From Mucilaginibacter robiniae (GTDB lineage: Bacteria; Bacteroidota; Bacteroidia; Sphingobacteriales; Sphingobacteriaceae): a DNA stretch of 64,000 nucleotides. The notes under the pieces are model-generated. The model was given only the letters and a program-made list of their open reading frames with translations. It was not told the origin of the DNA and did no database searches. Shown piece by piece: positions 1-8,660 of the stretch (positions are counted from its first letter, which is position 1; each line of letters begins with the position of its first letter). The translations under genes and the position numbers were made by a program. Location: contig NZ_CP051682.1 of the NCBI RefSeq assembly GCF_012849215.1, positions 4,402,001 through 4,466,000 of the forward strand, given 5' to 3'.

Positions 1-156
1 CAACAACATTTGCTTAAATATGTAGATGGTTGTGTTATGTGCTGCGTTAAGTTGTAATGGATTTAATAGCAAAGATGTACCACTGCAAAGCTTAAGACTT
101 AATAACAGTAATGGAGTATTCTTGTGGCAAATGCAGGTGAAATTTCAATAACGATT

Positions 157-1140
157 TTACAATTCGCCATGAACAAATAAACTTTCATGACTTCCGCTTT
201 CTTTCAACAACATAAAGTGTGACTTTACTGCTTTTGATAATGGATAACTGCGATAAGGCAAATTATACTTTTGCGCATATACGTATTTATTGGTGTAATT
301 GCCGGATAGTAGGTATGGGCTACCGTTGGAAACAAGTGGTGAGCTACATGGTGGTTAAATTCACCAAACAGAAAATTGACTACTTTACTGTTGGGGCTAA
401 AATCTTTAGTCTCACTAATCTGATACATAGCCCAGGTCATATTAACGCTAACATCTTCCGGTGGCAACGGAAATTCAGCATATTCATCAGCATGTGTAGA
501 TAATAAGGCAGTCACGCCAAATGCACTAGCTGTAACATGCATAGTTAAAAAGGCAACCAGTACAGTGTACCAGTGCTGATTCAATACCAGCATTGGAATA
601 AAAGCACTAAGGCTAAATTAAACAGTTTGGCTGCAAAAAGCTTTACGTACTCAATTTTAGGAATCTTGGTGATTGGTATCAGGTAGTTGTCTTTTGTACC
701 AAAAAAATCTTTAAAGTCGCGTACAAAAAGCCAGTTTAAAGTATAAAATAAGTACAAGAATCACATGTACCAATGTTGGTAACTGTGAAAATTAAAAGGA
801 GGGCTTTCTGAAAAAATACGCACAATATCACTTTGCTTTACATCAATGTCCCAATGTTGCATATTGGGATAAGGTGATGCAGTAACAGGTAACGTTTTTT
901 CCAGATGTAACTATTACTACCAAATAATTCCAGCGTATAAGTGTACCAATCATTATGCTTATGATTTCTGAAATCAGCACCATGTGCTGCATCATGAAAT
1001 CCGTTCAGAAAAACCATAATCATAGTTAACCCGGTTAGTACATAAAGGCTGTACAATAAGGGTGTGTAGTCGCCGAAAAATAATATACAACCATATAAGG
1101 TGAAGTATAGCAATACTATAACTAGCGATTTGAAAAATAA
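157..1140 (-). pseudogene. Fatty acid desaturase, decayed
   Basis: Read on the minus strand, this is a membrane fatty acid desaturase spread over several frames. The first His box, HDAAH, lies in the frame covering about 1140-838. The family sequence then changes frame near 870, continuing as YPNMQHWDIDVKQ. The third His box, HHVAHHLFP, lies in the frame ending at 225. A last change near 270 leads to the C-terminus (NLPYRSYPLSKAVKSHFML), whose stop is at 157-159. No intact N-terminus is visible: stops occur in frame just upstream of 1140. With three or more disruptions and no spanning frame, it cannot make a working enzyme. The family inserts double bonds into acyl chains using a di-iron centre held by the His boxes. 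Family assignment is secure from the boxes; the upstream limit is approximate. Confidence 0.85.
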
Positions 1141-1518
1141 TAATGTTCTGTATCTGTACTAGTCAATTGTTCAGTACGCGTTGCTGTACTTGTAAATTAA
1201 GGGCCTTTAAAAAAAGTCATCAGGACCTGCTTTTTTAAATATGGACTTAATTAAAGTATCCGTATTTATGAGTAAACAAATAAAATATAGGCCAGCTTAT
1301 GTACTGGTAACTCTAATATGCTTTTTCGTGTAATTGTACGTTTAAACACGTATATACACGTTTAGTTTAGCTGTTTTTCATTACCCAACCACCGCAAACT
1401 TTTACCCTGGTCAGCCATGTGTATCTAAATTCAAAGTTAATTCCGTTTTATTAAATAACGGCATAATAGCTTTATATTTGACCATCTGTTACCACAAACA
1501 GAGCCTTTATATAGTATA
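1141..1518. other. Intergenic stretch, no gene seen
   Basis: This gap of 378 bases between the desaturase remnant and gatB holds no supported gene. Its left part may contain the eroded N-terminal end of the desaturase. The only signal I can support is the -7 promoter element at 1473-1480 serving gatB. Confidence 0.5.
1473..1480 (+). promoter_or_regulatory. Candidate -7 promoter element for gatB
   Basis: TATATTTG matches the Bacteroidota consensus TAnnTTTG and lies 39 bases before the gatB start. No good TTG is seen 19 bases upstream. Confidence 0.35.
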
Positions 1519-2988
1519 ATGACAAATCATTTATCACCTGTATATGAGCAATATGAACTTGTTGTAGGCTTAGAGGTACATGCCCAGCTATCTACTTTAA
1601 GCAAAGCTTTTTCTTCAGATTCTGCTGCTTTCGGAGCAGGCCCAAACGAGTACGTAAGTGCCGTATCACTAGGGCATCCTGGTACTTTGCCGTTCTTGAA
1701 CAAAAGAGCAGTAGAATATGCAGTAAAAATGGGATTAGCCTGTAATTGTCATGTTAATTTGTACAACAACTTTGCCCGTAAAAATTATTTTTATGCAGAT
1801 TTACCTAAAGGCTATCAAATTAGCCAGGATCAACTACCGATTTGTAGCGGAGGGTATGTTAACGTTAAATTAAGTAGTGGAGAAAGCAGAGACATTGCTA
1901 TTCACCATATACACATGGAAGAGGATGCAGGCAAGAGCATGCACGATCAGCATCATGCTCATTCGTTGATTGATTTGAACCGTGCAGGCGTACCTTTACT
2001 GGAAATAGTTTCTGAACCTGATTTACATAGTGCCGAAGAAGCGGGCTTGTATCTGATTGAGATGCGTCGTTTGCTACGCTATCTCAATATTTGTGATGGC
2101 AACATGGAAGAAGGCAGCATGCGTTGCGATGCCAATATTTCGGTGCGGCTAAAAGGACAAACTACTTTGGGAAACCGATGTGAGGTGAAAAATTTAAACT
2201 CAATACGTAATGTACAACGTGCTATTGAACATGAGTTTGTACGCCAAGTGAATGTAATTGAAGCAGGTGGGCATATTGAGCAAAATACATTGAACTTCAA
2301 TGCGGATACAGGTGAAACATCAGTATTACGTACGAAGGAGATGGCCAACGACTACCGATATTTTCCAGAGCCTGATTTGCAGCCTTTACAATTAACAGCT
2401 GAATATGTAGATCACATACAAAAGGGTATGCCTGCTTTGCCTCATCAGCTACAACAAAAGTATATAACTGAATTAGGTTTATCAGCTTATGATGCTGCAT
2501 TGATAACTGCTGAGCATGAAATAGCAGGGTATTTTGAAAAGCTAATTACTTACACTCACAATTATAAATCTGCTGCTAACTGGTTGATGGGGCCTGTAAA
2601 ATCGCACCTGAACGAGCAAGGCAAAACCATTGAACAAGCTGCTCCTGAACCTGAACTATTAGCAGGTTTAATCAAATTGGTGGATGATGGCAAAGTAAAC
2701 CATACCATTGCAGCGCAAAAAATATTTCCGGTTTTAACTCAACATATAGGTAAAACTGCTGAAGAAATTGCAGCCGAACTAAACTTGCTGATACAAGAAA
2801 ATGCAGGCGAGTTAAATCAATTTATTCAGGATGCTTTAGCTAAATTCCCAGATAAAGTGGTAGAATATAATAAAGGTAAAAAGGGCGTTTTGGGCTTATT
2901 CATGGGCGAAATCATGAAACGTTCAAAGGGTAAAATTGATCCTAAAAAAACTAATGACTTATTAATACAAGCACTACAAGCTAAATAA
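1519..2988 (+). CDS. gatB: Asp-tRNA(Asn)/Glu-tRNA(Gln) amidotransferase subunit B
   Basis: GatB of the GatCAB complex, which converts mischarged Glu-tRNA(Gln) or Asp-tRNA(Asn) to the amide form; GatB phosphorylates the aminoacyl group and holds the tRNA. The 489 residues match the usual length. The N-terminal catalytic domain shows VGLEVHAQL (about 16-24), the family motif YADLPKGYQISQDQ (92-105) and VPLLEIVSEPD (158-168). The C-terminal 150 residues form the YqeY-like helical tRNA-binding tail, ending in KGKIDPKKTNDLL. gatA and gatC are not nearby, as is common in this phylum. The stop codon directly abuts the ATG of the next gene, suggesting co-transcription, though the functions look unrelated. 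Confidence 0.97.
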   Translation: MTNHLSPVYEQYELVVGLEVHAQLSTLSKAFSSDSAAFGAGPNEYVSAVSLGHPGTLPFLNKRAVEYAVKMGLACNCHVNLYNNFARKNYFYADLPKGYQISQDQLPICSGGYVNVKLSSGESRDIAIHHIHMEEDAGKSMHDQHHAHSLIDLNRAGVPLLEIVSEPDLHSAEEAGLYLIEMRRLLRYLNICDGNMEEGSMRCDANISVRLKGQTTLGNRCEVKNLNSIRNVQRAIEHEFVRQVNVIEAGGHIEQNTLNFNADTGETSVLRTKEMANDYRYFPEPDLQPLQLTAEYVDHIQKGMPALPHQLQQKYITELGLSAYDAALITAEHEIAGYFEKLITYTHNYKSAANWLMGPVKSHLNEQGKTIEQAAPEPELLAGLIKLVDDGKVNHTIAAQKIFPVLTQHIGKTAEEIAAELNLLIQENAGELNQFIQDALAKFPDKVVEYNKGKKGVLGLFMGEIMKRSKGKIDPKKTNDLLIQALQAK

Positions 2989-4107
2989 ATGAAAAACTCA
3001 GTTGTAAAATATAGTTCCCTGCTTTTCCTGTCGGCTTTGGTAGCCTGTAAAGATAAATCTGCTTTTACATTATCGGGCACCATTAGTCATCCTGATAAGG
3101 TGAAAAAGGTATATTTGTTACAAGCGGATAGTACACAGATTAGTGTAGTAGATTCTACCTCGTTAAGTGAAGATGGTCAATTCAAATTTCAGCATCAAGC
3201 CCCTTATGCAAACTTGTTTAAATTACGTGCTGGCGGAGTAACGTTCGATTTGATTGCTAAAAATGGCGATGATGTCACTTTTAAAACAGACCTGCAAGAT
3301 CAAAAGCATGAATATGTAATTACAGGTTCAGATGAATCTGATAAGATAAAGCAATTCAATGCCTTAAGTAATGTTTATATTGATAAGAATGCTAAGCTAG
3401 CCGAAGAGTATGAAGCTAAAGCTCAGCAAAATGGTAATAAGGATTCATTAATTAATTACTATCAGCCCATCTTCAAAAAGAACATGAACGATTATGGAAC
3501 TGCGGTATGGAAGTTTGTTAATGATAATAAAAATTCATTAGCGGGTTTTTATGCTGCCTTATCACTAGATCAAAATCAATACGAATCGCAATTAGTACAA
3601 TACGCTGATGACATCAAAGGAGAGTTTAAAGACAATCTTTCAGTACAGAAATTTAAGCAGCAAATGGCAGCTGTTAAACCTGTATCGGTTGGTCAGAAAG
3701 CTCCCGAATTTACTGTTGGCGGAGTAGATGGCAAGCCTGTCAAGTTATCAGACTACAAAGGCAAATACGTAATGATTGATTTTTGGGCCTCTTGGTGCAT
3801 GCCTTGTCGTCAGGAAAACCCGAATGTAGTTAAGCTCTACAATCAATACAAAGACAAAGGATTAAATATTTTAGGTATATCGTTAGATGAAAAGAAAGCA
3901 AACTGGCAGCAGGCTATTACTGCTGATAAGTTAACTTGGCAGCATGCATCAGACTTGAAAAACTTTGAAGGTCCAACTGAACGGTTGTATCATATTGAAG
4001 CTATACCATCTAACTTTATTATCGATCCGCAAGGAAAAATTATTGCTAAAAACGTTACAGGTGCTGATTTAGAATCCTTTTTAAAGAAAACTTTTCCTAA
4101 ATCTTAA
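2989..4107 (+). CDS. TlpA/ResA-like thiol:disulfide lipoprotein
   Basis: An outward-facing thioredoxin-fold protein. The N-terminus is a lipoprotein signal with lipobox LVAC, lipidated Cys at residue 20. Residues about 25-120 resemble the beta-rich DUF4369 domain (TLSGTISHPDKVKKVYL), followed by a helical linker. The AhpC/TSA-thioredoxin domain fills about 230-372 with the redox motif WCMPC (C270, C273) and the cis-Pro region IEAIPSNFII. Bacteroidota carry many such proteins, thought to reduce disulfides or serve cytochrome and envelope protein maturation; the partner here is unknown. There is no space between it and gatB, so it probably shares the gatB promoter. Confidence 0.88.
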   Translation: MKNSVVKYSSLLFLSALVACKDKSAFTLSGTISHPDKVKKVYLLQADSTQISVVDSTSLSEDGQFKFQHQAPYANLFKLRAGGVTFDLIAKNGDDVTFKTDLQDQKHEYVITGSDESDKIKQFNALSNVYIDKNAKLAEEYEAKAQQNGNKDSLINYYQPIFKKNMNDYGTAVWKFVNDNKNSLAGFYAALSLDQNQYESQLVQYADDIKGEFKDNLSVQKFKQQMAAVKPVSVGQKAPEFTVGGVDGKPVKLSDYKGKYVMIDFWASWCMPCRQENPNVVKLYNQYKDKGLNILGISLDEKKANWQQAITADKLTWQHASDLKNFEGPTERLYHIEAIPSNFIIDPQGKIIAKNVTGADLESFLKKTFPKS

Positions 4108-4194
4108 TCCAATATTAAGCTTTAACAATTTATTAACACACGCTTAACTATTATCTTTTGTAACCGTATTACTTTTATCCCAAAATTCGACCTG

Positions 4195-4884
4195 ATGAGT
4201 ACAACTGCAAAACAAAAGATATTAATTGTTGATGATGAGCCTGATATATTGGAGCTGATTGAATATAATTTGAAGAAGGAAGGTTATCAGGTTTATTTAG
4301 CACATAATGGGCAAGAAGCAGTAGCTGAAGCTAAAAAAGTATTGCCGGATTTGATTGTGTTAGATATTATGATGCCTAAAATGGATGGGATAGAAGCCTG
4401 CCGCATGATGCGTACTATGCCTGAGTTCAAGAATACCTTCATGGTTTTCTTAACTGCACGAAGTGAAGAGTACTCGGAAATTGCTGGTTTTAACGTAGGT
4501 GCCGACGATTATATTGCTAAGCCCATTAAGCCCAGAGCTTTGGTAAGCCGCATTAATGCAATATTACGTCGGAACAATACACCTGATGAAGTTTCAGATA
4601 ACAAGTTAGAGGTAGGTGATTTAGTAATTGACCGGGAAACTTACTTGGTTTATAAAAACGGTGAAAAAATTGTATTGGCTAAAAAGGAGTTTGAATTACT
4701 ATATCTGTTAGCTTCAAAACCTGGTAAAGTGTACACCCGAGAGGTAATATTAAAAAACATTTGGGAGGATTCTGTAGTAGTTACGAATCGTACTATAGAT
4801 GTGCATATTCGTAAGCTGCGTGAAAAGCTAGGTGAAAACTATGTATCTACCGTAAAAGGAGTAGGATACAAATTTGAAGCTTAA
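4195..4884 (+). CDS. OmpR/PhoB-type response regulator
   Basis: A two-component DNA-binding regulator of 229 residues. The receiver domain (about 7-125) has the acidic pair D13/D14, the phosphoacceptor D57 in VLDIMMPKMDG, T87 and K109 (IAKPIKP). The C-terminal winged helix (about 135-229) has the typical hairpin end VSTVKGVGYKFEA. All key residues are present, so it should be phosphorylated normally. No sensor kinase lies beside it: the gene is followed at once by a terminator, so it is an orphan in this window. In this phylum, close relatives are often called PhoP/PhoB-like, but the sequence does not fix the signal. Confidence 0.93.
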   Translation: MSTTAKQKILIVDDEPDILELIEYNLKKEGYQVYLAHNGQEAVAEAKKVLPDLIVLDIMMPKMDGIEACRMMRTMPEFKNTFMVFLTARSEEYSEIAGFNVGADDYIAKPIKPRALVSRINAILRRNNTPDEVSDNKLEVGDLVIDRETYLVYKNGEKIVLAKKEFELLYLLASKPGKVYTREVILKNIWEDSVVVTNRTIDVHIRKLREKLGENYVSTVKGVGYKFEA

Positions 4885-4923
4885 TCAAAAAGGCGCTGGG
4901 TTGAACCCAGCGCCTTTTTGATT
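4883..4923. terminator. Bidirectional rho-independent terminator
   Basis: A near-perfect GC-rich hairpin (arm GGCGCTGGGTT, loop, AACCCAGCGCC) is flanked by A-run and T-run. It starts on the last bases of the response regulator gene and serves both this gene and the converging gene ending at 4937. Confidence 0.9.
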
Positions 4924-4936
4924 ATAGAATGTTTTA

Positions 4937-5272
4937 TTATTTATTGTTGCGAACTGTGTTCTTCTTTTTTGTGGAAGATGTGGTATCAGCAGCCTTTTCA
5001 TCAATTGTTATACTTGATGGTTTAGCTCCAACTGAAGTAGGTTTGTTGTTAGCAACTTTTGTGTGAGTTGGTGCTTTGGAGTTTTCGGTTTTCTTCTGGT
5101 TGGCAGCAAGCTTATTTTCAGATCCTGATTGCTCTGCTATATCCGCTACATCCTCTTTTAAGTTTTCGGTCTCGTGAACTGTTTGCTTCCAAATGCTGTC
5201 AATGCTGCTTTTTACTTTTTCCAAAAAGCCTTCGGTTTGAAACTTAACGGGTCTTGCTGATTTTGAGCTCAT
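4937..5272 (-). CDS. Hypothetical low-complexity protein
   Basis: A protein of 111 residues with no family I recognise. The start used is the ATG at 5272 (MSSKSARPVKF); an upstream in-frame ATG at 5323 would add 17 residues unlike the rest. The first half (EGFLEKVKSSIDSIWKQTVHE) looks amphipathic and helical. The second half is Lys/Ser/Thr/Ala-rich and probably disordered, ending in a basic tail (KKKNTVRNNK). No signal peptide is seen. It converges on the response regulator and shares its terminator. The composition suggests a small structural or nucleoid-type protein, but this is only a guess. Confidence 0.6.
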   Translation of the reverse strand: MSSKSARPVKFQTEGFLEKVKSSIDSIWKQTVHETENLKEDVADIAEQSGSENKLAANQKKTENSKAPTHTKVANNKPTSVGAKPSSITIDEKAADTTSSTKKKNTVRNNK

Positions 5273-5399
5273 AATAATTAAAATGTTTGTTGAGCAATAA
5301 GATGAGGGATGTAGAAAGTTCAACAGGGTGTTTGAAATATTGTTTCAGGCTACACCAAGTGTCTGATGAACTTAAAGTAATTATTTGATTGAATAACCG

Positions 5400-5407
5400 T
5401 ATTTTTG
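5400..5407 (+). promoter_or_regulatory. Candidate -7 promoter element for the RluA-family gene
   Basis: TATTTTTG fits TAnnTTTG and lies 18 bases before the ATG at 5425, which would give a leader of only about 10-12 bases. Confidence 0.4.
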
Positions 5408-5424
5408 CAGGCTATAGTTGAATA

Positions 5425-6147
5425 ATGAAGATACCAAAGTTTGCCGACCTGATTATATACGAAGATGATAACCTTTTTGTAGTAAATAAGCCCCCCTTTA
5501 TCAGCACCCTGGATGAACGTGGCGAAGGTAGCGAGATTAACATGTTGAGGCTGGCTAAACAATATTGGGAAGATGCTCAAATTTGCCATCGTTTGGATAA
5601 AGAAACATCTGGGGCGTTAATTATCGCCAAAAATCCGGAAGCTTACCGCACAGTATCTATGCAGTTTGAACGCCGGCAAATTAAAAAGGTGTACCACGCT
5701 GTAATTGAAGGTACCCATGTATTTGAAGGATTGTTGGTTGATCTTCCTATTTTAAATACAGGCAAAGGTACCGTATCTATAAGCCGGCAAGAAGGTAAAC
5801 GGGCTGAAACATGGTTCCAGTCGCTCAGGTATTTCAAACATTATACTTTAGTAGAATGCAGGCCAGTTACCGGACGTATGCACCAAATACGCATCCATTT
5901 GGCTACGCAAAGGGCTTCTATTGCTGGTGACGAAATGTACAAAGGTAAGCCAGTTTACCTATCGCAATTAAAACGTAAATACCACTTGGGTAAAGATCAG
6001 GAAGAGCAACCCATTATGAAACGTTTTGCTCTTCATGCTTTTGAGTTAACCTTTAAGCTGCTAGACGGCCAGGAAGTAAATATACATGCACCATATTCTA
6101 AAGATTTTGAAACTTTATTGAAGCTGCTGGATAAGTTTGATGCTTAA
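5425..6147 (+). CDS. RluA-family rRNA/tRNA pseudouridine synthase
   Basis: A pseudouridine synthase of the RluA family, which isomerises uridine in structured RNA. The catalytic Asp is D58 in CHRLDKETSGALI, the family hallmark. The later motif GRMHQIRIHLA supports the fold. At 240 residues it is short: it lacks the N-terminal S4 RNA-binding domain of RluC/RluD and resembles the RluA/TruC-size members. The target uridine cannot be read from sequence. Its stop overlaps that of the converging siderophore-interacting gene (the TTAA at 6144-6147 holds both stop codons). Confidence 0.88.
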   Translation: MKIPKFADLIIYEDDNLFVVNKPPFISTLDERGEGSEINMLRLAKQYWEDAQICHRLDKETSGALIIAKNPEAYRTVSMQFERRQIKKVYHAVIEGTHVFEGLLVDLPILNTGKGTVSISRQEGKRAETWFQSLRYFKHYTLVECRPVTGRMHQIRIHLATQRASIAGDEMYKGKPVYLSQLKRKYHLGKDQEEQPIMKRFALHAFELTFKLLDGQEVNIHAPYSKDFETLLKLLDKFDA

Positions 6148-6845
6148 TGCCAAAAACCTTGCGCTTTGATTTGGTTGGAACCATATCCAAATTTTTTTAA
6201 AACTTTGCGCAATTGAGTAACCATAGTGCTATTGCCTACTAAGTAGAAAATAGTATTTTCCAGATGAAACGTTTGCTGCAATAACCATTCGGTAAGAGCA
6301 TGATGCCCATAATGGTCTAGTTTAGAAACCGTTTGTAGGGAAGAAGTAAAGTATTCTTTAAATAAGCTACGGCTTGCTTCATCGCTAATGGCTACTGCAC
6401 CTGAAAAGCGAGTTAAAGGTTTAGCTAACTGCTGCATAGCCAACAAATGCCCTATACTGCTTTCATCACCCAGGCAAATAACGGCTGAAGTATGTACCGG
6501 TGTTTGCCGGGTACTCTTAATACTCAAGTAGTGAACTGCATCACCTTGTTGCAAATTTTTAGCCCATTCACTACCGGCTCCATTATGGTTAGTGTCAATA
6601 TATAATGTACAAGTTTGTGTTTCTGAATCCCAAGATGCAGGAGTATAATCACGATAGGTAAAATCGTTAACCTTGCATTTGATGTAATTAACTTCGTTCC
6701 AATTGTTCATATTATCTGTGGGCAAATGAAGGTCAACTTCAACTAGGGCAGATGATGACCAGTGGCGTGTTTCAAGTACATTTCCTGTTCTTAGCATCCG
6801 ATTTTCCAATAAGTCGAATGCTTTTCTTTTAATGTTATGTAGCAT
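6144..6845 (-). CDS. Siderophore-interacting protein (FAD-linked ferric reductase family)
   Basis: Resembles the SIP family, flavoproteins that use NAD(P)H to reduce the iron in ferric siderophores in the cytoplasm. The N-terminal FAD-binding barrel carries YRDYTPASWD, the usual RxYT flavin motif, followed by HNGAGSEWAKNLQQGD. The C-terminal nucleotide-binding half has ICLGDESSIGHLLAM and FYLVGNSTMV. The start chosen is the ATG at 6845 (MLHNIKRK); the longer frame to 6899 needs a TTG start. An AraC-type regulator lies 85 bases upstream on the same strand, a pairing typical of iron-uptake modules. No siderophore receptor or synthesis genes are in the window. Confidence 0.85.
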   Translation of the reverse strand: MLHNIKRKAFDLLENRMLRTGNVLETRHWSSSALVEVDLHLPTDNMNNWNEVNYIKCKVNDFTYRDYTPASWDSETQTCTLYIDTNHNGAGSEWAKNLQQGDAVHYLSIKSTRQTPVHTSAVICLGDESSIGHLLAMQQLAKPLTRFSGAVAISDEASRSLFKEYFTSSLQTVSKLDHYGHHALTEWLLQQTFHLENTIFYLVGNSTMVTQLRKVLKKFGYGSNQIKAQGFWH

Positions 6846-6929
6846 ATGTGATATCGTTGTTGATTTGATACCACAAAGTAATTGGTAAATCAGGCGCAAA
6901 GAAATAGATAGAACAAGGAAGATATTGGA

Positions 6930-7781
6930 CTATTCGCGGTAAGCCTTACGAAAAGATAAAGGTGTAAGTTGGTTAGCTTTTTTAAATAGCCTTGAAAAAT
7001 AAGTATGGTCTTCGTAGCCTAATTGATGTGCAATTTCTTTAACAGTAAGCTCGCTGTAGTATAACAAGCGTTTAGCTTCCAACATGATTTCATTCAATAT
7101 CCAATAAGATACTGAAAAGCCTGTAACCTTTTTAAGTACTTCGTTCAGGTAGGTTTCTGATATATGCATCCGGGCTGCATAGTCGGAAGGACTTTTTATA
7201 AATTTTATGTTTAGCCTTAACAAAGCTTTAAAATCGTGTGCTATTTGCAAGGGGCGCGATAATTTTAAGGGTTGTGCTGTATTCAAACTATAAGCACCAG
7301 CCGCCATACTTAAAAAGGCGCTTACTAAAGATTGTAATAGATTTATATGAAAATTACTTTGTTCTTCAACAATGTATTGTTGGTAGATAAGTTGTAAAAG
7401 GGTTTGGCACTGTTGATATTGATGAGTATTCAAGCAACAAGGCTGCTGCAGTAGCAAATGGCTTTCAAACACCGGGCGGTAATCCTTTGGCATCAATGTG
7501 CTGTCAATAGCCATAAACCACCCTGTAGCATGTTCGTCTTTAATGCGGTGATGTACCTGTCCAGGTAAAATATAGTAAAGAGCTCTGCTACAAATATAAA
7601 CCTCCTCAAAATCGACCATTATAGAGGCTGAACCATCTTCAATAAAAAAGAATATGTAATGATCATCCCGGTGAGCACTTTTTGTACTTTCATCCTCTGC
7701 TAATTTCAAGTTGTTGGTATGATGTACCATCAAACCTAGCTTATTGCTATTTCGTAAAGTATGTACCGGAATACTCTTCAT
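6930..7781 (-). CDS. AraC-family transcriptional regulator
   Basis: Ligand-sensing regulator of 283 residues from the ATG at 7781; the frame to 7808 needs a TTG start. The N-terminal part is a cupin-like sensor (ALYYILPGQVHHRI is typical). The last 100 residues hold the two helix-turn-helix units; the second is recognisable in LTVKEIAHQLGYEDHTYFSRLFKKAN. It lies just upstream of, and co-directional with, the siderophore-interacting gene, which it probably controls. Whether it senses siderophore, iron state or another small molecule is unknown. Confidence 0.9.
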   Translation of the reverse strand: MKSIPVHTLRNSNKLGLMVHHTNNLKLAEDESTKSAHRDDHYIFFFIEDGSASIMVDFEEVYICSRALYYILPGQVHHRIKDEHATGWFMAIDSTLMPKDYRPVFESHLLLQQPCCLNTHQYQQCQTLLQLIYQQYIVEEQSNFHINLLQSLVSAFLSMAAGAYSLNTAQPLKLSRPLQIAHDFKALLRLNIKFIKSPSDYAARMHISETYLNEVLKKVTGFSVSYWILNEIMLEAKRLLYYSELTVKEIAHQLGYEDHTYFSRLFKKANQLTPLSFRKAYRE

Positions 7782-7858
7782 GAGGGTTAATGCTTGCAAT
7801 ATAATCAAATATAGAAGCTTAATTAACTTGTATGATATTGTATAAAAGTGAACAGGCC

Positions 7859-8590
7859 TTATCTTTTCTGGTAAACCAAAAAATGCTGAATGGGTAAAAA
7901 CTCTTTATCTTCTACTAATTTAAAACCGTTCGCTACCATTTCTTTATTTACCTGAATAACGGTGGTTTTATGGAGTTCTTTAATAGGTACCTCCGGATCT
8001 TCGCCACGATATTCTAATAATAGAATTTTTCCTTCTGGTTTTAAACATTTACGTAGCGATTGCAAATATTCATGTGGATAAGCTAGCTCATGATATACGT
8101 CAACCATTACAGCCAAATCAATACTATTGTCAGGTAAGTTAGGCGATCTTTCGCTGCCTTTTACCACAACAACATTATTTTGATGAATAGACTGACTACG
8201 TTTCTTTAAGTAAGTAATAGCATCGTCTTGTAATTCAATCGCGTACACTTTTCCTTGTTTAACTTTGGAAGCTATTCGGAAAGTATAATAACCCGTTCCT
8301 GCACCTATATCGGCTATCGTACTTTGCGTTGTAACAGGTAAGTTTTGAATGGCTAATTTTACATTCTCTTCTTGCTGCCGCGTATCACGTTCTAACCATT
8401 CGGCACCACTAAACCCCATCACACGAGCTATTTCCCGGCCTTTGTACATTTTACCTGTACCATCAGCCGAGGGTGTTTTGTATGTGTAAATAGAATCTTG
8501 CTGTTTTGTTGTTTGTTGTCGAGTTGGCTTAGGCTTGCAATAAATTAGTAGAGAGGATATTAGTAGTAGTGAATATTTAGAAGATAACAT
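7859..8590 (-). CDS. Membrane-anchored class I SAM methyltransferase
   Basis: A SAM-dependent methyltransferase with motif I IADIGAGTGYYTFRIA (92-107), the acidic end of strand 2 in VYAIELQDD, and strand 4 in DLAVMVDVYHEL. The unusual part is the N-terminus: residues 1-17 are hydrophobic and end in LLIYC followed by a Lys/Gln/Thr-rich linker, as in a lipoprotein. The Tyr before the Cys is not a classical lipobox residue, so an uncleaved anchor is also possible. Export would be odd because SAM is cytoplasmic. Similar envelope-targeted methyltransferases occur in Bacteroidota; the substrate is unknown. Not obviously in an operon. Confidence 0.8.
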   Translation of the reverse strand: MLSSKYSLLLISSLLIYCKPKPTRQQTTKQQDSIYTYKTPSADGTGKMYKGREIARVMGFSGAEWLERDTRQQEENVKLAIQNLPVTTQSTIADIGAGTGYYTFRIASKVKQGKVYAIELQDDAITYLKKRSQSIHQNNVVVVKGSERSPNLPDNSIDLAVMVDVYHELAYPHEYLQSLRKCLKPEGKILLLEYRGEDPEVPIKELHKTTVIQVNKEMVANGFKLVEDKEFLPIQHFLVYQKR

Positions 8591-8628
8591 AAGCTAACAA
8601 TATTTATGGTTAAACATTTGTTTGCAAC

Positions 8629-8653
8629 AAAAAAGCCCTCTAGTAAGGAGGGC
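8629..8653 (-). terminator. Rho-independent terminator of the decarboxylase gene
   Basis: The hairpin GCCCTC-TAGTAAG-GAGGGC, read on the minus strand, ends in a run of six T. It follows the decarboxylase stop at 8661. Confidence 0.85.
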
Positions 8654-8660
8654 TTGTGCT

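Noticed and set aside
219..503. Plus-strand open frame of 94 codons
   Set aside because: It lies opposite the desaturase remnant, whose His box and C-terminus are clear on the minus strand.
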